Assembly: GCA_910592005.1 (NCBI GenBank)
Contig: CAJVPP010001980.1
Coordinates: forward strand, 1-16,905
Direction of reading: 5' to 3'
Length of the DNA: 16,905 bases
Source of the DNA: Funneliformis mosseae
Taxonomy: Eukaryota > Glomeromycota > Glomeromycetes > Glomerales > Glomeraceae
Shown here: piece after piece, positions 8,515 to 16,905 of the stretch
Position numbering within the stretch: position 1 is the stretch's first letter
How the letters are laid out: every line of letters begins with the position of its first letter
Translations under genes and position numbers: made by a program
Notes under the pieces: generated by a model
Told to the model about the DNA's origin: nothing
The model's input: only the letters and a program-made list of their open reading frames with translations
Database searches by the model: none

Positions 8515-8582
8515 TAAAAATGATACTATAACTAATGATAGATAAGTATTAAAAAGTAATAACTAATTATAATTTTATTATA
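8515..8582. mobile_element. Ultra-short hAT-like element (68 bp), family member 1
   Basis: The left end TAAAAATGATACTATAACTA matches the start of the 79-bp element at 10416 at 16 of 20 positions, and all four differences are transitions. The segment is flanked by an exact 8-bp direct repeat TTTATAAT (8507-8514 and 8583-8590). The right end on the minus strand (TATAATAAAATTATAATTAG) is a weak inverted match, apparently decayed. The interior ATAGATAAGTATTA corresponds to GACAAATAAGCATTA in the 79-bp copy. An AT-only duplication is weak evidence alone in such DNA, but it sits exactly at the boundary predicted by homology. There is no coding capacity. Confidence 0.6.
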
Positions 8583-9069
8583 TTTATAATTTATTCTAAT
8601 AGTTAACTTAAATTTTATCAAATTCAATCATAAATTAATTTAAATCCAAAAATTTATTAATCTGAATTTTTCAAAAAAAGATATGATAAATTATTTAAGT
8701 ATAATATGAGAAGTAATCTATTAAAATTATGTTACAAATCATATAATTTATTATGTTTATATCCCAATTTTAATAATAAACCTCCTATATTATTATTAAA
8801 TAACTAAATAATTAATCTATTTATTTTATAATCAATTTTAAATTATTAATAATTTAAAATAAAATGTAATAATAATTATTAAAATACATTAATTAATAAT
8901 GAAAATTATTAATCATTTAAATAAATTTTACTAATAATTTATGAAATTTATTAATAATTAGTAGAATAAAATTCATTAACACATTAATAAATTTATAAAA
9001 TAATTATATTTTAATTATAAATAATAAAATTATTTTAAATTAATAAATAAAAATTAAATTTAATTAATT

Positions 9070-9132
9070 AAAAATAAATTTCATTATTATAAAAATAAAT
9101 TTCATTATTTTAAAAATAAAGTTTATTATTTG
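9070..9132 (+). repeat. Three tandem 21-bp units
   Basis: Units at 9070-9090, 9091-9111 and 9112-9132 share the frame AAAAATAAATTTCATTATTNT. The first two differ at one position and the third is more diverged (AAAAATAAAGTTTATTATTTG). It is a small minisatellite within the AT-rich block. Confidence 0.8.
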
Positions 9133-9901
9133 AATTTTATTATTTTATAAATTAATTTATATTTAAATATAATTTCTTAATTAAAATAAATTTATTTTTT
9201 AAAAAAATTTTCAATAATTTAAAAATAAATAATATTTTTTTTATTAATTTTTTATATTTATTTATATAAATTTTTTTTTTTAATTTTTACTAATATTTTT
9301 TTAAAATAAATCTTTATAAATTTTTTTTTTTAAATTTATTTTAAAATAAATTTTCTTTATAAACTAATATTTTTTTTTTAAAATATCTTTTAATATTAAA
9401 TAAAATAAATTTAAATAGTAATTAAGTATTAAGTTAAATATTTTTATCTTATATTTATTTTATTATTACCTCTATACTCAATTCATTAAACTTAAGATAA
9501 ATATTAACTTAATAATAAGAAATAATATATAAAATTAAACTAAATTATTATAAGACAAGTTTTATTATAATTAACCTTTATATTTATAATAAATTAGCTA
9601 AGTTAAACAATTCTAATCTTAAAAATCTGTAAAACTTAGATTTTAAATATTTAACTTTAATGTTTAAGTTTTATCTTTTATAAGGATAATTTATAACATA
9701 TTTATATAAATATAATTATAAGAATACTGCTATTTAATATTAATTTATAAATTAAATTAAAATATTAAAATATTAAAATTATTTTTATAAGAAATTTTAG
9801 TCTTAAATAGATAAATAATTTTTAGAAATAAATAATTATCAGTACATATTATTATATTATAAATTTCAAGTATTTTAAATAGAAAGTCTAATAAATCTAA
9901 T

Positions 9902-9922
9902 ATTATCTAAAAATTAGATAAT
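9902..9922. repeat. Perfect 9-bp hairpin
   Basis: ATTATCTAA (9902-9910) pairs fully with TTAGATAAT (9914-9922) around a 3-base AAA loop. No T run typical of a terminator follows, and no gene is adjacent. Confidence 0.5.
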
Positions 9923-10283
9923 TTTACAATCAGTTCTTTAAGATATTTATGAATAATAAGCGAAGCAATATTTTTATATGGTAAGCAAAAGGTTTATTTT
10001 ATAATTAATTTTAGAAAAGTATCAATCAATTAATAGTTTATTTAATAATAATAACAAATAAGTATTACCTCAGTTGACATTTTGTACTGTATAAGTATGT
10101 TAAAGAAATTAAACCAAACTATTTTATAATTATCTAACACATTAGATATAAGACACATTGCTAAGTTAAAAGAAAATATCTTCTATTTATATAAAATAAA
10201 ATATATAAAGTTATCAAAGAAATAAAATAAATAAATATAATATAATATAATAAATAAATAAAAAATATCATATAAAAGAAATA

Positions 10284-10301
10284 TATGTCATAAATGACAT
10301 A
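10284..10301. repeat. Near-perfect palindrome TATGTCAT-AA-ATGACATA
   Basis: Two 8-bp arms, TATGTCAT and ATGACATA, are separated by two A residues. Shortly downstream GATTATCAT occurs twice (10334-10342 and 10352-10360). This is one of the few non-random-looking patches of the block, but no function can be assigned. Confidence 0.5.
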
Positions 10302-10415
10302 AAAGATATATAAGATATATATAACTTTCTAGTGATTATCATTATTCTTTTGATTATCATCATCTATGTCTTCTTTTGTATAATAATAAGTTTCTAAAAT
10401 TATATAAGTATTTAA

Positions 10416-10494
10416 TAAAAATAGCACTACAACTAGTTGCAACTGGTGACAAATAAGCATTATATGATTGCAATTAGTTGCAGTGTCATCTTTA
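10416..10494. mobile_element. Ultra-short hAT-like element (79 bp), family type copy
   Basis: The ends are inverted copies: TAAAAATAGCACTACAACTA on the left and TAAAGATGACACTGCAACTA on the right (minus strand), continuing through TTGCAA and agreeing at most positions, chiefly with transitions elsewhere. The element is flanked by a perfect 8-bp duplication GTATTTAA (10408-10415 and 10495-10502), which fits the hAT preference nTnnnnAn. Almost the whole 79 bp is TIR plus a short spacer (CTGGTGACAAATAAGCATTA), making it among the smallest transposon-like units one could expect to move. The terminus TAAAG/TAAAA approximates the hAT TARNG pattern, so superfamily assignment rests mainly on the TSD length. 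Confidence 0.8.
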
Positions 10495-11409
10495 GTATTT
10501 AAATAATATTTAAAACTATTTAAGAATAATAATAATTATAACTAATAATTATAATATAGAAAAAGATAAAATTTTTAAATAATAATTAAAACTTAAACAA
10601 AATTATAATAAAGATATAATAAAATTTTTTTGATATAACGAAAGCTATAAAAGTTAAAATTATATTAAAAAATTAGAAATATATATGATAAAATAAAATA
10701 TTTAGCAAAATGTTTTGATAAGTTTTAATTTTAATACTTGTTAAAATCTTTAAATTTTATCTAATAACCTTATTTATTTTAGTATAATAAAAGAAATAAA
10801 AATGTATTTAAATAGATTTCATGATTTTAGTTAAAATATATAATCCAATTTAGTAAATAATATCTAATATAATATTCATAATTAGAACAATAATTATCAA
10901 TTTAATATTATCATAATTTTAAATATCAATATTTGCAAAATAGTAAAATTTAATTATAATTTCATATTTATTATTGAATAAATATATAAAGCTAAATAAA
11001 TTTTTATAAAAAAAAACATAAATAACTTTGCTTATCAGATTTAAATTTTTACAAAATAATAATAATATTTTTTATATTTTTTTATTTTATATATATTACA
11101 GTTTTTTATTTTATTAATTATAGTTTTATTCATATATAATTATTGATTATAATTCAAATAAAAAGGAAATATTTTAAAAACTTTAGATTAAAAGTAATCC
11201 TTTAAATATATTAATATAAATTTATAAATTATCTATAATTAGAATTAATATATATAAGAAAATTATTATTATTTAGTAAATAATTTTAAATAATAATAAC
11301 ATTTTTTAATTTTTATAGCATCTTAAAATTTGAATCAGATTAATATTTTTTAATAATTCTTATAATATTAATATATAATATTATAAATGTAAAAATTATA
11401 TATTAAATT

Positions 11410-11965
11410 TAGTGTTTTGCACAGATTCAAATCTGATCTGTCAGATCTGAATTCAACTTTTTTAAAGCTAAAATGTTCCTTTTCAATGAAAAAAGACAAA
11501 TTTTCAGACTTTTTTAGAGCTAAAATTTTGTTTCATTGAAAAAAAACGAATTTTCAGATCACTTTTAGAACTGAAAAGTTCCTTTCATTGAAAAGAAATG
11601 AATTTTTGGAACTCTTTTAGAGCTGAAAAGATTTCTTTTAATAAAAAGAAACGATTTTTCAGAATTTTTTTAGAGCTAAAAAGATTCTTTTCATTGAAAA
11701 AAAACATTTTTAGATCTTTTTTAGAATTAAAAAGGTTTCTTTCATTGAAAAAAAACATTTTCAGATCTTTTTTAGAACTGAAAATTTGTTCTTTCAGATT
11801 TAAATCAGATCAAATTTGGACTTAAACTGATTCATCGGATCTAAATTTGAAATTCAATCTATCAGATTCAAATTAGATCTAAATTTCAACAGATCTGTCA
11901 GATTCAGATTAGATTCAGATCCTGAAAAATGAAAATCTGATCTGATCTAATTTTGCAGAATACTA
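11410..11965. mobile_element. hAT-like MITE (556 bp) with internal minisatellite
   Basis: The left end TAGTGTTTTGCA and right end (minus strand) TAGTATTCTGCA agree at 10 of 12 bases and fit the hAT terminus TAGNG. An exact 8-bp duplication ATTAAATT flanks it (11402-11409 and 11966-11973). Both subterminal zones are dense in TCAGAT/ATCTGA motifs, and GATCTGTCAGAT appears at 11435-11446 and again at 11892-11903, consistent with transposase-binding sites. The centre is a seven-unit minisatellite rather than a gene. G+C is visibly higher than in the surrounding block, indicating later arrival than most AT decay or a different origin. It has no transposase and is therefore non-autonomous. It differs in termini from the hAT MITE at 3822, implying a different helper transposase. 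Confidence 0.85.
11460..11800 (+). repeat. 51-53-bp minisatellite, about seven units
   Basis: The unit has the form TTTTAGAGCTGAAAAGNTTC, then TTTCATTGAAAAAAAAC and ATTTTCAGATC. The anchor TTTTAG (TTTTAA in the first) falls at 11460, 11512, 11563, 11615, 11668, 11719 and 11770, giving spacings of 52, 51, 52, 53, 51 and 51 bp. Units diverge by substitutions and one- or two-base indels, and the last unit runs into the subterminal zone. A 75-codon plus-strand ORF (11598-11825) shows 17-residue periodicity (SLKKNIFRSFLELKR) only because several units are 51 bp; it is not called as a gene. Confidence 0.88.
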
Positions 11966-12652
11966 ATTAAATTATATTTGTATAATAAAAAAATATATAT
12001 ATTAATTATATTTATTAATAAAATTATATTATTTAATTTATTTTATATAATTAGATAATAGATAAAAAGTTTTTTTTAAAATATCCAAATTATGTAAGAT
12101 TTTTTACAAAATTATAATATAATATAAAATAGTTTTATTTATTATAGATACATATTTAAAAATAATGAATGAATCTATTATTTTATTTTTAAATGTTTTT
12201 TATAATATAGATATATTTATTAAAATTTTAAATTTAAAGTTTATATTATTTCTATAATTAAGCATTATTAATAAAAACAAAAAATAAAAATTCTACAAAC
12301 TTTTATAAATATTTAATATTTAATAAAATTTGATAAGAAATTAAAGTTTGAATATTATTATAAAAATTTATTTTTAAGTTACTGTAATTTTTAATTATTG
12401 TATCTTTTTTTTTTAAAAAAAAAAATATTTACTTTTTTTTTTATTTAAAATAATATAAAAATAGCTTTTAATATTATAAATAAAATAATATTAGTTTTTT
12501 TAGATTTATTATATTATATGAAATTAAAATTTACTAGTTTTAGAATTTATTTATAATAAATAATAAAAGTATAATCATTAAATAAGATTTACTTATTAAG
12601 TAGTACTAGTAATTATAATAAGTCAAAAATATTCATAAAATAAAAAAGTAAA

Positions 12653-12677
12653 TTTATTTTTATTTTTATTTTTATTT
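12653..12677 (+). repeat. (ATTTTT)n microsatellite
   Basis: Three perfect ATTTTT units (12656-12673) with partial copies on each side. Simple slippage repeat in the AT-rich block. Confidence 0.7.
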
Positions 12678-13459
12678 ATTATAAATACAAAAATCATTCT
12701 TTATTCTTAAATATATTTGAAAAATTTACAAAATACTAGTTTCTTTAAATTTTATTTTAATATTCTTTATTAAACTTATAAATTATAAGATGATAATATA
12801 AAAGTAAAAGTAAAAATAAGTATAAATATAAAAGAAAATAAATTTTTTAAAGATTTATTAAAAATCAAAATATCATATATAATTTATAAACAAATTATTT
12901 AAAATAAAGATAAAATAATTAAAAATAAAAAATTAATCAAATAAATGTTTATAAAGTAAGATAAATAATTTGTACTTTTAAAATTTTATTATAATAAAAT
13001 ATAATATATCTAATATTTAAGTATAAAATTAATTAAATAATATATTAAAAAAATATTAGGAATTTTAAAATTATATAAAATCATAATTGGATATATTTCT
13101 TTAATAACTCTTATATTAGATAAAATAATAATTAACAGATATAAAAATTATTACACTTTATAATATTATTTACAAAATCTAAAATTTACAGAATAACTTT
13201 TTTATAGTATATAAAGTTTAAAAAATTGAAATAATATTTATATATTATAATAAATTTAGTTTAACAATAATGATTTATATATTAACAAATTAGTTAAATA
13301 ATCAAACAATTTAAAAAAATGAATAATAAGTTAATTTTTACATTTTTATTTAACATATATAATATATTATCATTTATAATATTAAACAAATTACTAATAA
13401 AGAAAAAAAAACAGATGTCTAAAATACAAGAAAAATACAATTAAACCTTAATATACTAA

Positions 13460-13492
13460 TATTGTATATATTGATAATTATTATATACAATA
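13460..13492. repeat. 11-bp inverted repeat
   Basis: TATTGTATATA (13460-13470) pairs perfectly with TATATACAATA (13482-13492), separated by 11 bases. It may be a chance product of AT-rich sequence, although 11 matched bases including one G-C pair is longer than most here. Confidence 0.4.
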
Positions 13493-14043
13493 AAATTTCT
13501 AAGTTTTCATTTTACAATTAATAAATAATCTTATTATATTAGTATTATATATAGTTTTCTAAAATATATATTATTATAATAGTTTTATAACTTTAATAAA
13601 TTACAAAAGGGTAAATAAACTAAGACAATTATTTGAGAAATCATAGGTAAGGATTAACAATAATGTCAAAAATTATTTTCAATATAAAAATAAGTAATAT
13701 AAATACAAAAAATAAATATTAAATAGCACAAAATATTTTAAAGTAAAGACTTTAAATTAATATAGTAAATTAATATAATATTATACAATAAGTTTATTAA
13801 TAATAATTAAAAGAAATTATAATAAATGCAAAGGATTTACAAATTAATTATAAACAATTTTAGTTAATTGTAAAGATAAGTTTTGTATTTGATTAATTAT
13901 TAATATAATAAAAGTTTAGTATTTAAAGATTAATATCTCATTAGTTTATCTTTATCAAAAAGGTAATAAAAATACAAAGATATTTATATAAGTTAGATAA
14001 TTAATAAAATAATCTAAACTAAAAATATTTAATGAAAATAAAG

Positions 14044-14201
14044 TTGTCATATAAATAAAATTATCAGATCTACATATAACTAAGTAAATATTTATAATTT
14101 ACATAATAATCAAAGATAATAAAATTAACATTTAAGGATTTATATAATAATCAATTGCAATAAATTGAATAAAATGATCTTTTTAATGATCTATATGACA
14201 A
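14044..14201. mobile_element. Possible 158-bp inverted-repeat element
   Basis: TTGTCATATA (14044-14053) is exactly inverted as TATATGACAA (14192-14201), and similarity continues inward weakly to a GATC on each side. AATAAA stands at 14037-14042 and again at 14200-14205, overlapping the right arm by two bases, so a target duplication cannot be placed cleanly. It is a candidate small transposon with unproven ends. Confidence 0.3.
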
Positions 14202-14814
14202 TAAAATTGACTTCTTAATCTACTAATTATTTCTATCTAAAATTTTACTTGTTATAATATGAAAAATCTAAATTTTTTATATAATAATTTAAAGTTAATA
14301 ATTTTATAGTTTTAATTAAATAAATTAATAAATTTAAAAGTAGCTTTAAATTAAAAGAATATACTAAATAAGTGAAGCAAAAAGTGTAATATTAGAAATA
14401 TTAAATAAATTTGTAAGAAAATTTAAATATTATGATTTAAATAATACTTTTAATTGTAATAAAATAAGTAACCTTTAAAATTTTTTTTTTATAAAAATTG
14501 AATAATATTTAATATTTTATTTTATTTTAAAATTGTTTTAAAATTTTGAACCTTATAAAATATTAATATAAGGTCTATTTTCTAAAAAAAAAAAAAAATT
14601 TAAAAAGCAGATTATTCTTTATTTATATACAATATAACAAATTCTAAAAATTAAAATCTCTTTTTATTCATATTTACTAAAATCAAAGAATTTTACATTG
14701 TAATAATTAAACATAAATTTTATAAATATATTATATTTTTGAATTCAATAGCTTTAATAAGAGCTATATTTACTTAATGTATTTTTATCACTTACTATTA
14801 AGAGAATTTATTTA

Positions 14815-15410
14815 TAAATTAATTTTTTATTTATCCAAAGAATTTTTAATTATATTTGTTACTATTCTTCATTTTATATTTAGTTTATTTTTCTTAATAA
14901 TATTTTTTTAATAATATTTTATTATTTATTATAAATTGAATCTTTGTAATTATTTTTTTTTTTGTAATTATTATCATTTTTTCTCATAATTCTTATTAGA
15001 TAAATCTTTATCATTATCTTTTTTTATTATTTTCACTTTTTTTTATTTTTTCTTTTTCTTTTAATTCTTTAAATTTATTTCTTTATTCATATTTTTTTAT
15101 TTTTCTTATCTATATTTATTATTTTTATTATTTCTCTTTATTTTTTTAATTAATTCAAGTATTTATTTTCTTTATATATCTTTATTTAATACTTCTTCTT
15201 TATTTTAATATATTATTCTTCTTTTATTTTATTATAATATTAATTCTTTTTTTTATCATAATCCTTTTAATTTCATTTTAGTACTTTTATTCAATTATTT
15301 TAAAATATTATTTAATTATTATTTATATTATTTCTTATCAATATTATTATTATTATTTTCTTTTCTATTATTTTTATATTATATATAAAATAATCATTTA
15401 TTAATACATA
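14815..15410 (+). other. T/C-rich, almost G-free strand-asymmetric tract
   Basis: The plus strand is dominated by T with interspersed C, while G nearly vanishes: in 15001-15360 I counted about 32 C but only 2 G. Neighbouring lines of the block do not show this imbalance. The minus strand is therefore A-rich with G, and would read as Lys/Asn/Ile/Glu codons if once translated, but stops interrupt every frame. Possible origins are a decayed low-complexity coding exon on the minus strand, or a transcription- or replication-associated skew. Long purine/pyrimidine stretches can form triplex DNA. Confidence 0.65.
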
Positions 15411-15492
15411 TAGAACATATTAAATTTTTATTTATTTTATAAAATATAATAATTATATATAATTTTGATTATAAAATTAAGAGTTTTCTTAT

Positions 15493-15509
15493 TATATATA
15501 TATATATAT
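15493..15509. repeat. (TA)8 microsatellite
   Basis: Seventeen alternating T and A bases. Easily unwound, potentially cruciform-forming, and likely polymorphic in length. Confidence 0.75.
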
Positions 15510-15582
15510 TTTTAAGGTATGATAGTTTTACAAACTTTATTGAATATTAAAAATAATAAAATACAAATTTAAAAAATTTATG

Positions 15583-15625
15583 AAATCTTAAATTAATTAA
15601 TCTATGATTAATTAATAGAAGATTT
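15583..15625. repeat. 43-bp hairpin, 18 of 20 pairs
   Basis: AAATCTT (15583-15589) pairs with AAGATTT (15619-15625), and ATTAATTAATC (15592-15602) pairs with GATTAATTAAT (15606-15616) around a 3-base loop. Only two mismatched positions separate the two helical parts. This is the longest near-perfect palindrome that I found in the block. Confidence 0.65.
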
Positions 15626-15658
15626 TACCTTATACCCTTAAAATCAATTTTAACCTAA

Positions 15659-15728
15659 ATTAAGAATATTATATTTTAGAAACAAAATATTTAGAAAAAA
15701 ATAATTAGGTCAGCCTAGTATTCTTAAT
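15659..15728. repeat. 10-bp inverted repeat spanning 70 bp
   Basis: ATTAAGAATA (15659-15668) is exactly inverted as TATTCTTAAT (15719-15728). The enclosed segment ends in the GC-richer AGGTCAGCCTAG. No target duplication was found, so a transposon is not claimed. Confidence 0.35.
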
Positions 15729-15880
15729 ATTTTATTATATTAACATCTTGATAGTCTAATAAATAATTTTTAAAAAACTAACTGCAAATATTGAAAATAA
15801 TTTTCATGTAAAATTATAAAAATTTTATATCCAATTATACAATACTAAAAATTCATTTTTAAATTAAAAATTAATATAAT

Positions 15881-15898
15881 AAATCTGATTTCAGATTT
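15881..15898. repeat. Palindrome AAATCTGA-TT-TCAGATTT
   Basis: Two perfect 8-bp arms with a 2-base spacer. The half site TCAGAT is the motif that dominates the subterminal zones of the MITE at 11410, so this may be a decayed piece of a related element. Confidence 0.4.
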
Positions 15899-15910
15899 TA
15901 AGAAAACTTC

Positions 15911-15959
15911 ATTATTAGAAAATTAAAAAAGTAACATATTAGAATCAATTTCTAATAAT
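15911..15959. repeat. 11-bp inverted repeat spanning 49 bp
   Basis: ATTATTAGAAA (15911-15921) is exactly inverted as TTTCTAATAAT (15949-15959). The size and arm length resemble the short hAT-like elements of this block, but no 8-bp flanking duplication was found. Confidence 0.4.
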
Positions 15960-16120
15960 AAAGAAAAGTAAATAAAATAATTATTATTCATTCATTATAC
16001 TATATTTTCTTATAAAATTTGAAATATATATATAATTTTTAGTAATAAAGATAAATATAATAGGAATTATAATTAACAAATATTATAATTTATTTATTAT
16101 ACTCAATTATTATTTTAAAT

Positions 16121-16251
16121 TAAAAATAGCATCTTAATTAGTAACAACAGGTAATAAATAAGTATCATAATATTATATAAATTATAATATTATTAAATTT
16201 AAGTTGCAATAGATAATAAATAAGTATCATAATATTGTAACACTATCTTAA
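16121..16251. mobile_element. hAT-like short element (131 bp), family member with internal duplication
   Basis: The first 11 bases TAAAAATAGCA are identical to the 79-bp element at 10416. An ungapped alignment continues through GGTAATAAATAAG, equivalent to GGTGACAAATAAG there. The right end (minus strand TTAAGATAGTG) matches TAAAGATGACA, chiefly through transitions. The flanks carry TTTTAAAT at 16113-16120 and 16252-16259; the match is 9 bp, so borders may shift by one base. The 23-bp sequence starting TAATAAATAAGTATCATAAT occurs twice (16152-16174 and 16214-16236), and AGTTGCAATAGATAATAAAT before the second copy also matches the 79-bp element. The element therefore looks like two family units fused or internally duplicated. 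Confidence 0.72.
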
Positions 16252-16306
16252 TTTTAAATATTAATAAATTAAATAGTAAAAGAACATTTAAATAATATTT
16301 AAATAC

Positions 16307-16380
16307 TAAACTACTGTAACTTTTAATAATTAAATTAAACTATTTGTTAATAAATAATATATCATAATAGGATAGTTTTA
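16307..16380. mobile_element. Possible decayed family member (74 bp)
   Basis: The segment begins TAAACTACTGTAAC and ends, on the minus strand, with TAAAACTATCC. Its interior GTTAATAAATAATATATCAT resembles GGTAATAAATAAGTATCATA of the element just upstream. Length and terminus fit the short hAT-like family, but the flanks (TTAAATAC and GATACTAT) are not a duplication, so the call rests on sequence resemblance only. Confidence 0.35.
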
Positions 16381-16831
16381 GATACTATTAATATTTTTAT
16401 ATAAAAAAATATAACTATAACTATTATTAGTAATTTGTTAAATAATATTATAATTTTTAATAATTAATTTTATTTTTCTTTTAATTATAATAATATTAGA
16501 TTATAAGTCATTTATTTTTATTAATAAAATATATAATTAATTTAATTAAATTTTAATTTTAATAAGTTATTTTATTCTTAAATTATAATTAAATTTTATT
16601 AATACTTTTATTTAATATGATTAACAATTTTTTTTAGTTAATATTTATTTTTTTTAATTATTTATACCTTTTTTCTTAATATAAATTAAATTAAAAATTT
16701 TTTAATATTAATGTTAAATATTATAAAATACAAGTTTCTTTAAATTAAACTATTATTTAAATTAACAAAATTTTAATTCTAATAATATTACAAAAATTGA
16801 TTATTTCATTTAATTATTTAACTATATTTAT

Positions 16832-16905
16832 TATCCCTTAAACTGTTTTACCCCCAAATTTGGCGGCAATTTTTGGAAATTAAATGTTGATCCCAAAAAG
16901 GAAGG
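16832..16905. other. Right border of the AT-rich block
   Basis: Composition changes within a few bases to DNA with CCCCC, CCAAATTTGG and GGCGG. The last 74 bases are too short to identify a gene or element; they may begin a new transposon or a gene region outside the window. Confidence 0.5.

Larger units (their letters stand above)
7375..16830. other. Gene-free, extremely AT-rich block (~9.5 kb)
   Basis: Composition falls from that of ordinary flanking DNA to roughly 5-13% G+C in the lines I counted and stays there for about 9.5 kb. It then rises abruptly near 16832, where runs such as CCCCC and GGCGG appear. Stops occur in all frames, and the only ORF above 200 bp is an artefact of a minisatellite (11598-11825). 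The block contains several small transposons, tandem repeats, hairpins and one strand-asymmetric tract, listed separately. Possible explanations are an old AT-decayed intergenic island, heterochromatin, or a centromere-like AT-rich core. Sequence alone does not decide between them. Confidence 0.85.

Noticed and set aside
10045..10100. Possible further copy of the short hAT-like family (ACAAATAAGTATTA)
   Set aside because: The interior motif matches, but no TIR pair or 8-bp duplication could be located.
11598..11825. 75-codon ORF with 17-residue repeats
   Set aside because: The repeats reflect the 51-bp minisatellite units; other units of 52-53 bp break the frame.
13715..13740. TTAAATAGCAC resembling the family terminus
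   Set aside because: No matching right end or duplicated flank within 200 bp.
7375..16830. Mitochondrial or plasmid origin for the AT-rich block
   Set aside because: No mitochondrial protein, rRNA or tRNA sequence recognised anywhere in it.

Overview
The window reads as nuclear DNA of an AT-rich early-diverging fungus, most likely an arbuscular mycorrhizal fungus (Glomeromycotina, Rhizophagus-like). This is inferred from the base composition (roughly a quarter to a third G+C outside the AT-rich block), the many A/T homopolymers, and one intronless F-box/leucine-rich protein of the type hugely expanded in that group. No rRNA, convincing tRNA, CRISPR or prokaryotic signal was seen.

Layout. 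1-5000 is intergenic DNA carrying short non-autonomous DNA transposons: an unclassified inverted-repeat element (613-826), a pogo/Tc1-mariner-like MITE (2712-2872) and a textbook 410-bp hAT MITE (3822-4231) with a perfect 8-bp target-site duplication (TSD). Several perfect palindromes lie between them. A doubtful 108-codon ORF (5005-5331) is followed by a 31-base A tract and then by the only secure gene, the F-box protein at 5425-6957. Its 3' flank holds a T/A homopolymer pair, a (TAA)11 microsatellite and candidate poly(A) signals.

From about 7375 to about 16830 lies a gene-free block of extreme A+T content (about 88-95% in lines counted by eye), with a sharp composition change at its right end. 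Inside it are a 556-bp hAT-like MITE (11410-11965) filled by a seven-copy 51-53-bp minisatellite, and a family of very short hAT-like elements. Three members (8515-8582, 10416-10494, 16121-16251) share the terminus TAAAAAT and each has a perfect 8-bp TSD; two further candidates (16307-16380, 14044-14201) are weaker. A roughly 600-bp T/C-rich, almost G-free tract (about 14815-15410) stands out for strand asymmetry.

The only inferred cellular function is the F-box protein as a possible SCF ubiquitin-ligase substrate receptor. The rest is a record of small cut-and-paste elements and of strong mutation toward A+T. The most novel observations are the ultra-short hAT-like family in the AT-rich block and the minisatellite-bearing hAT MITE.
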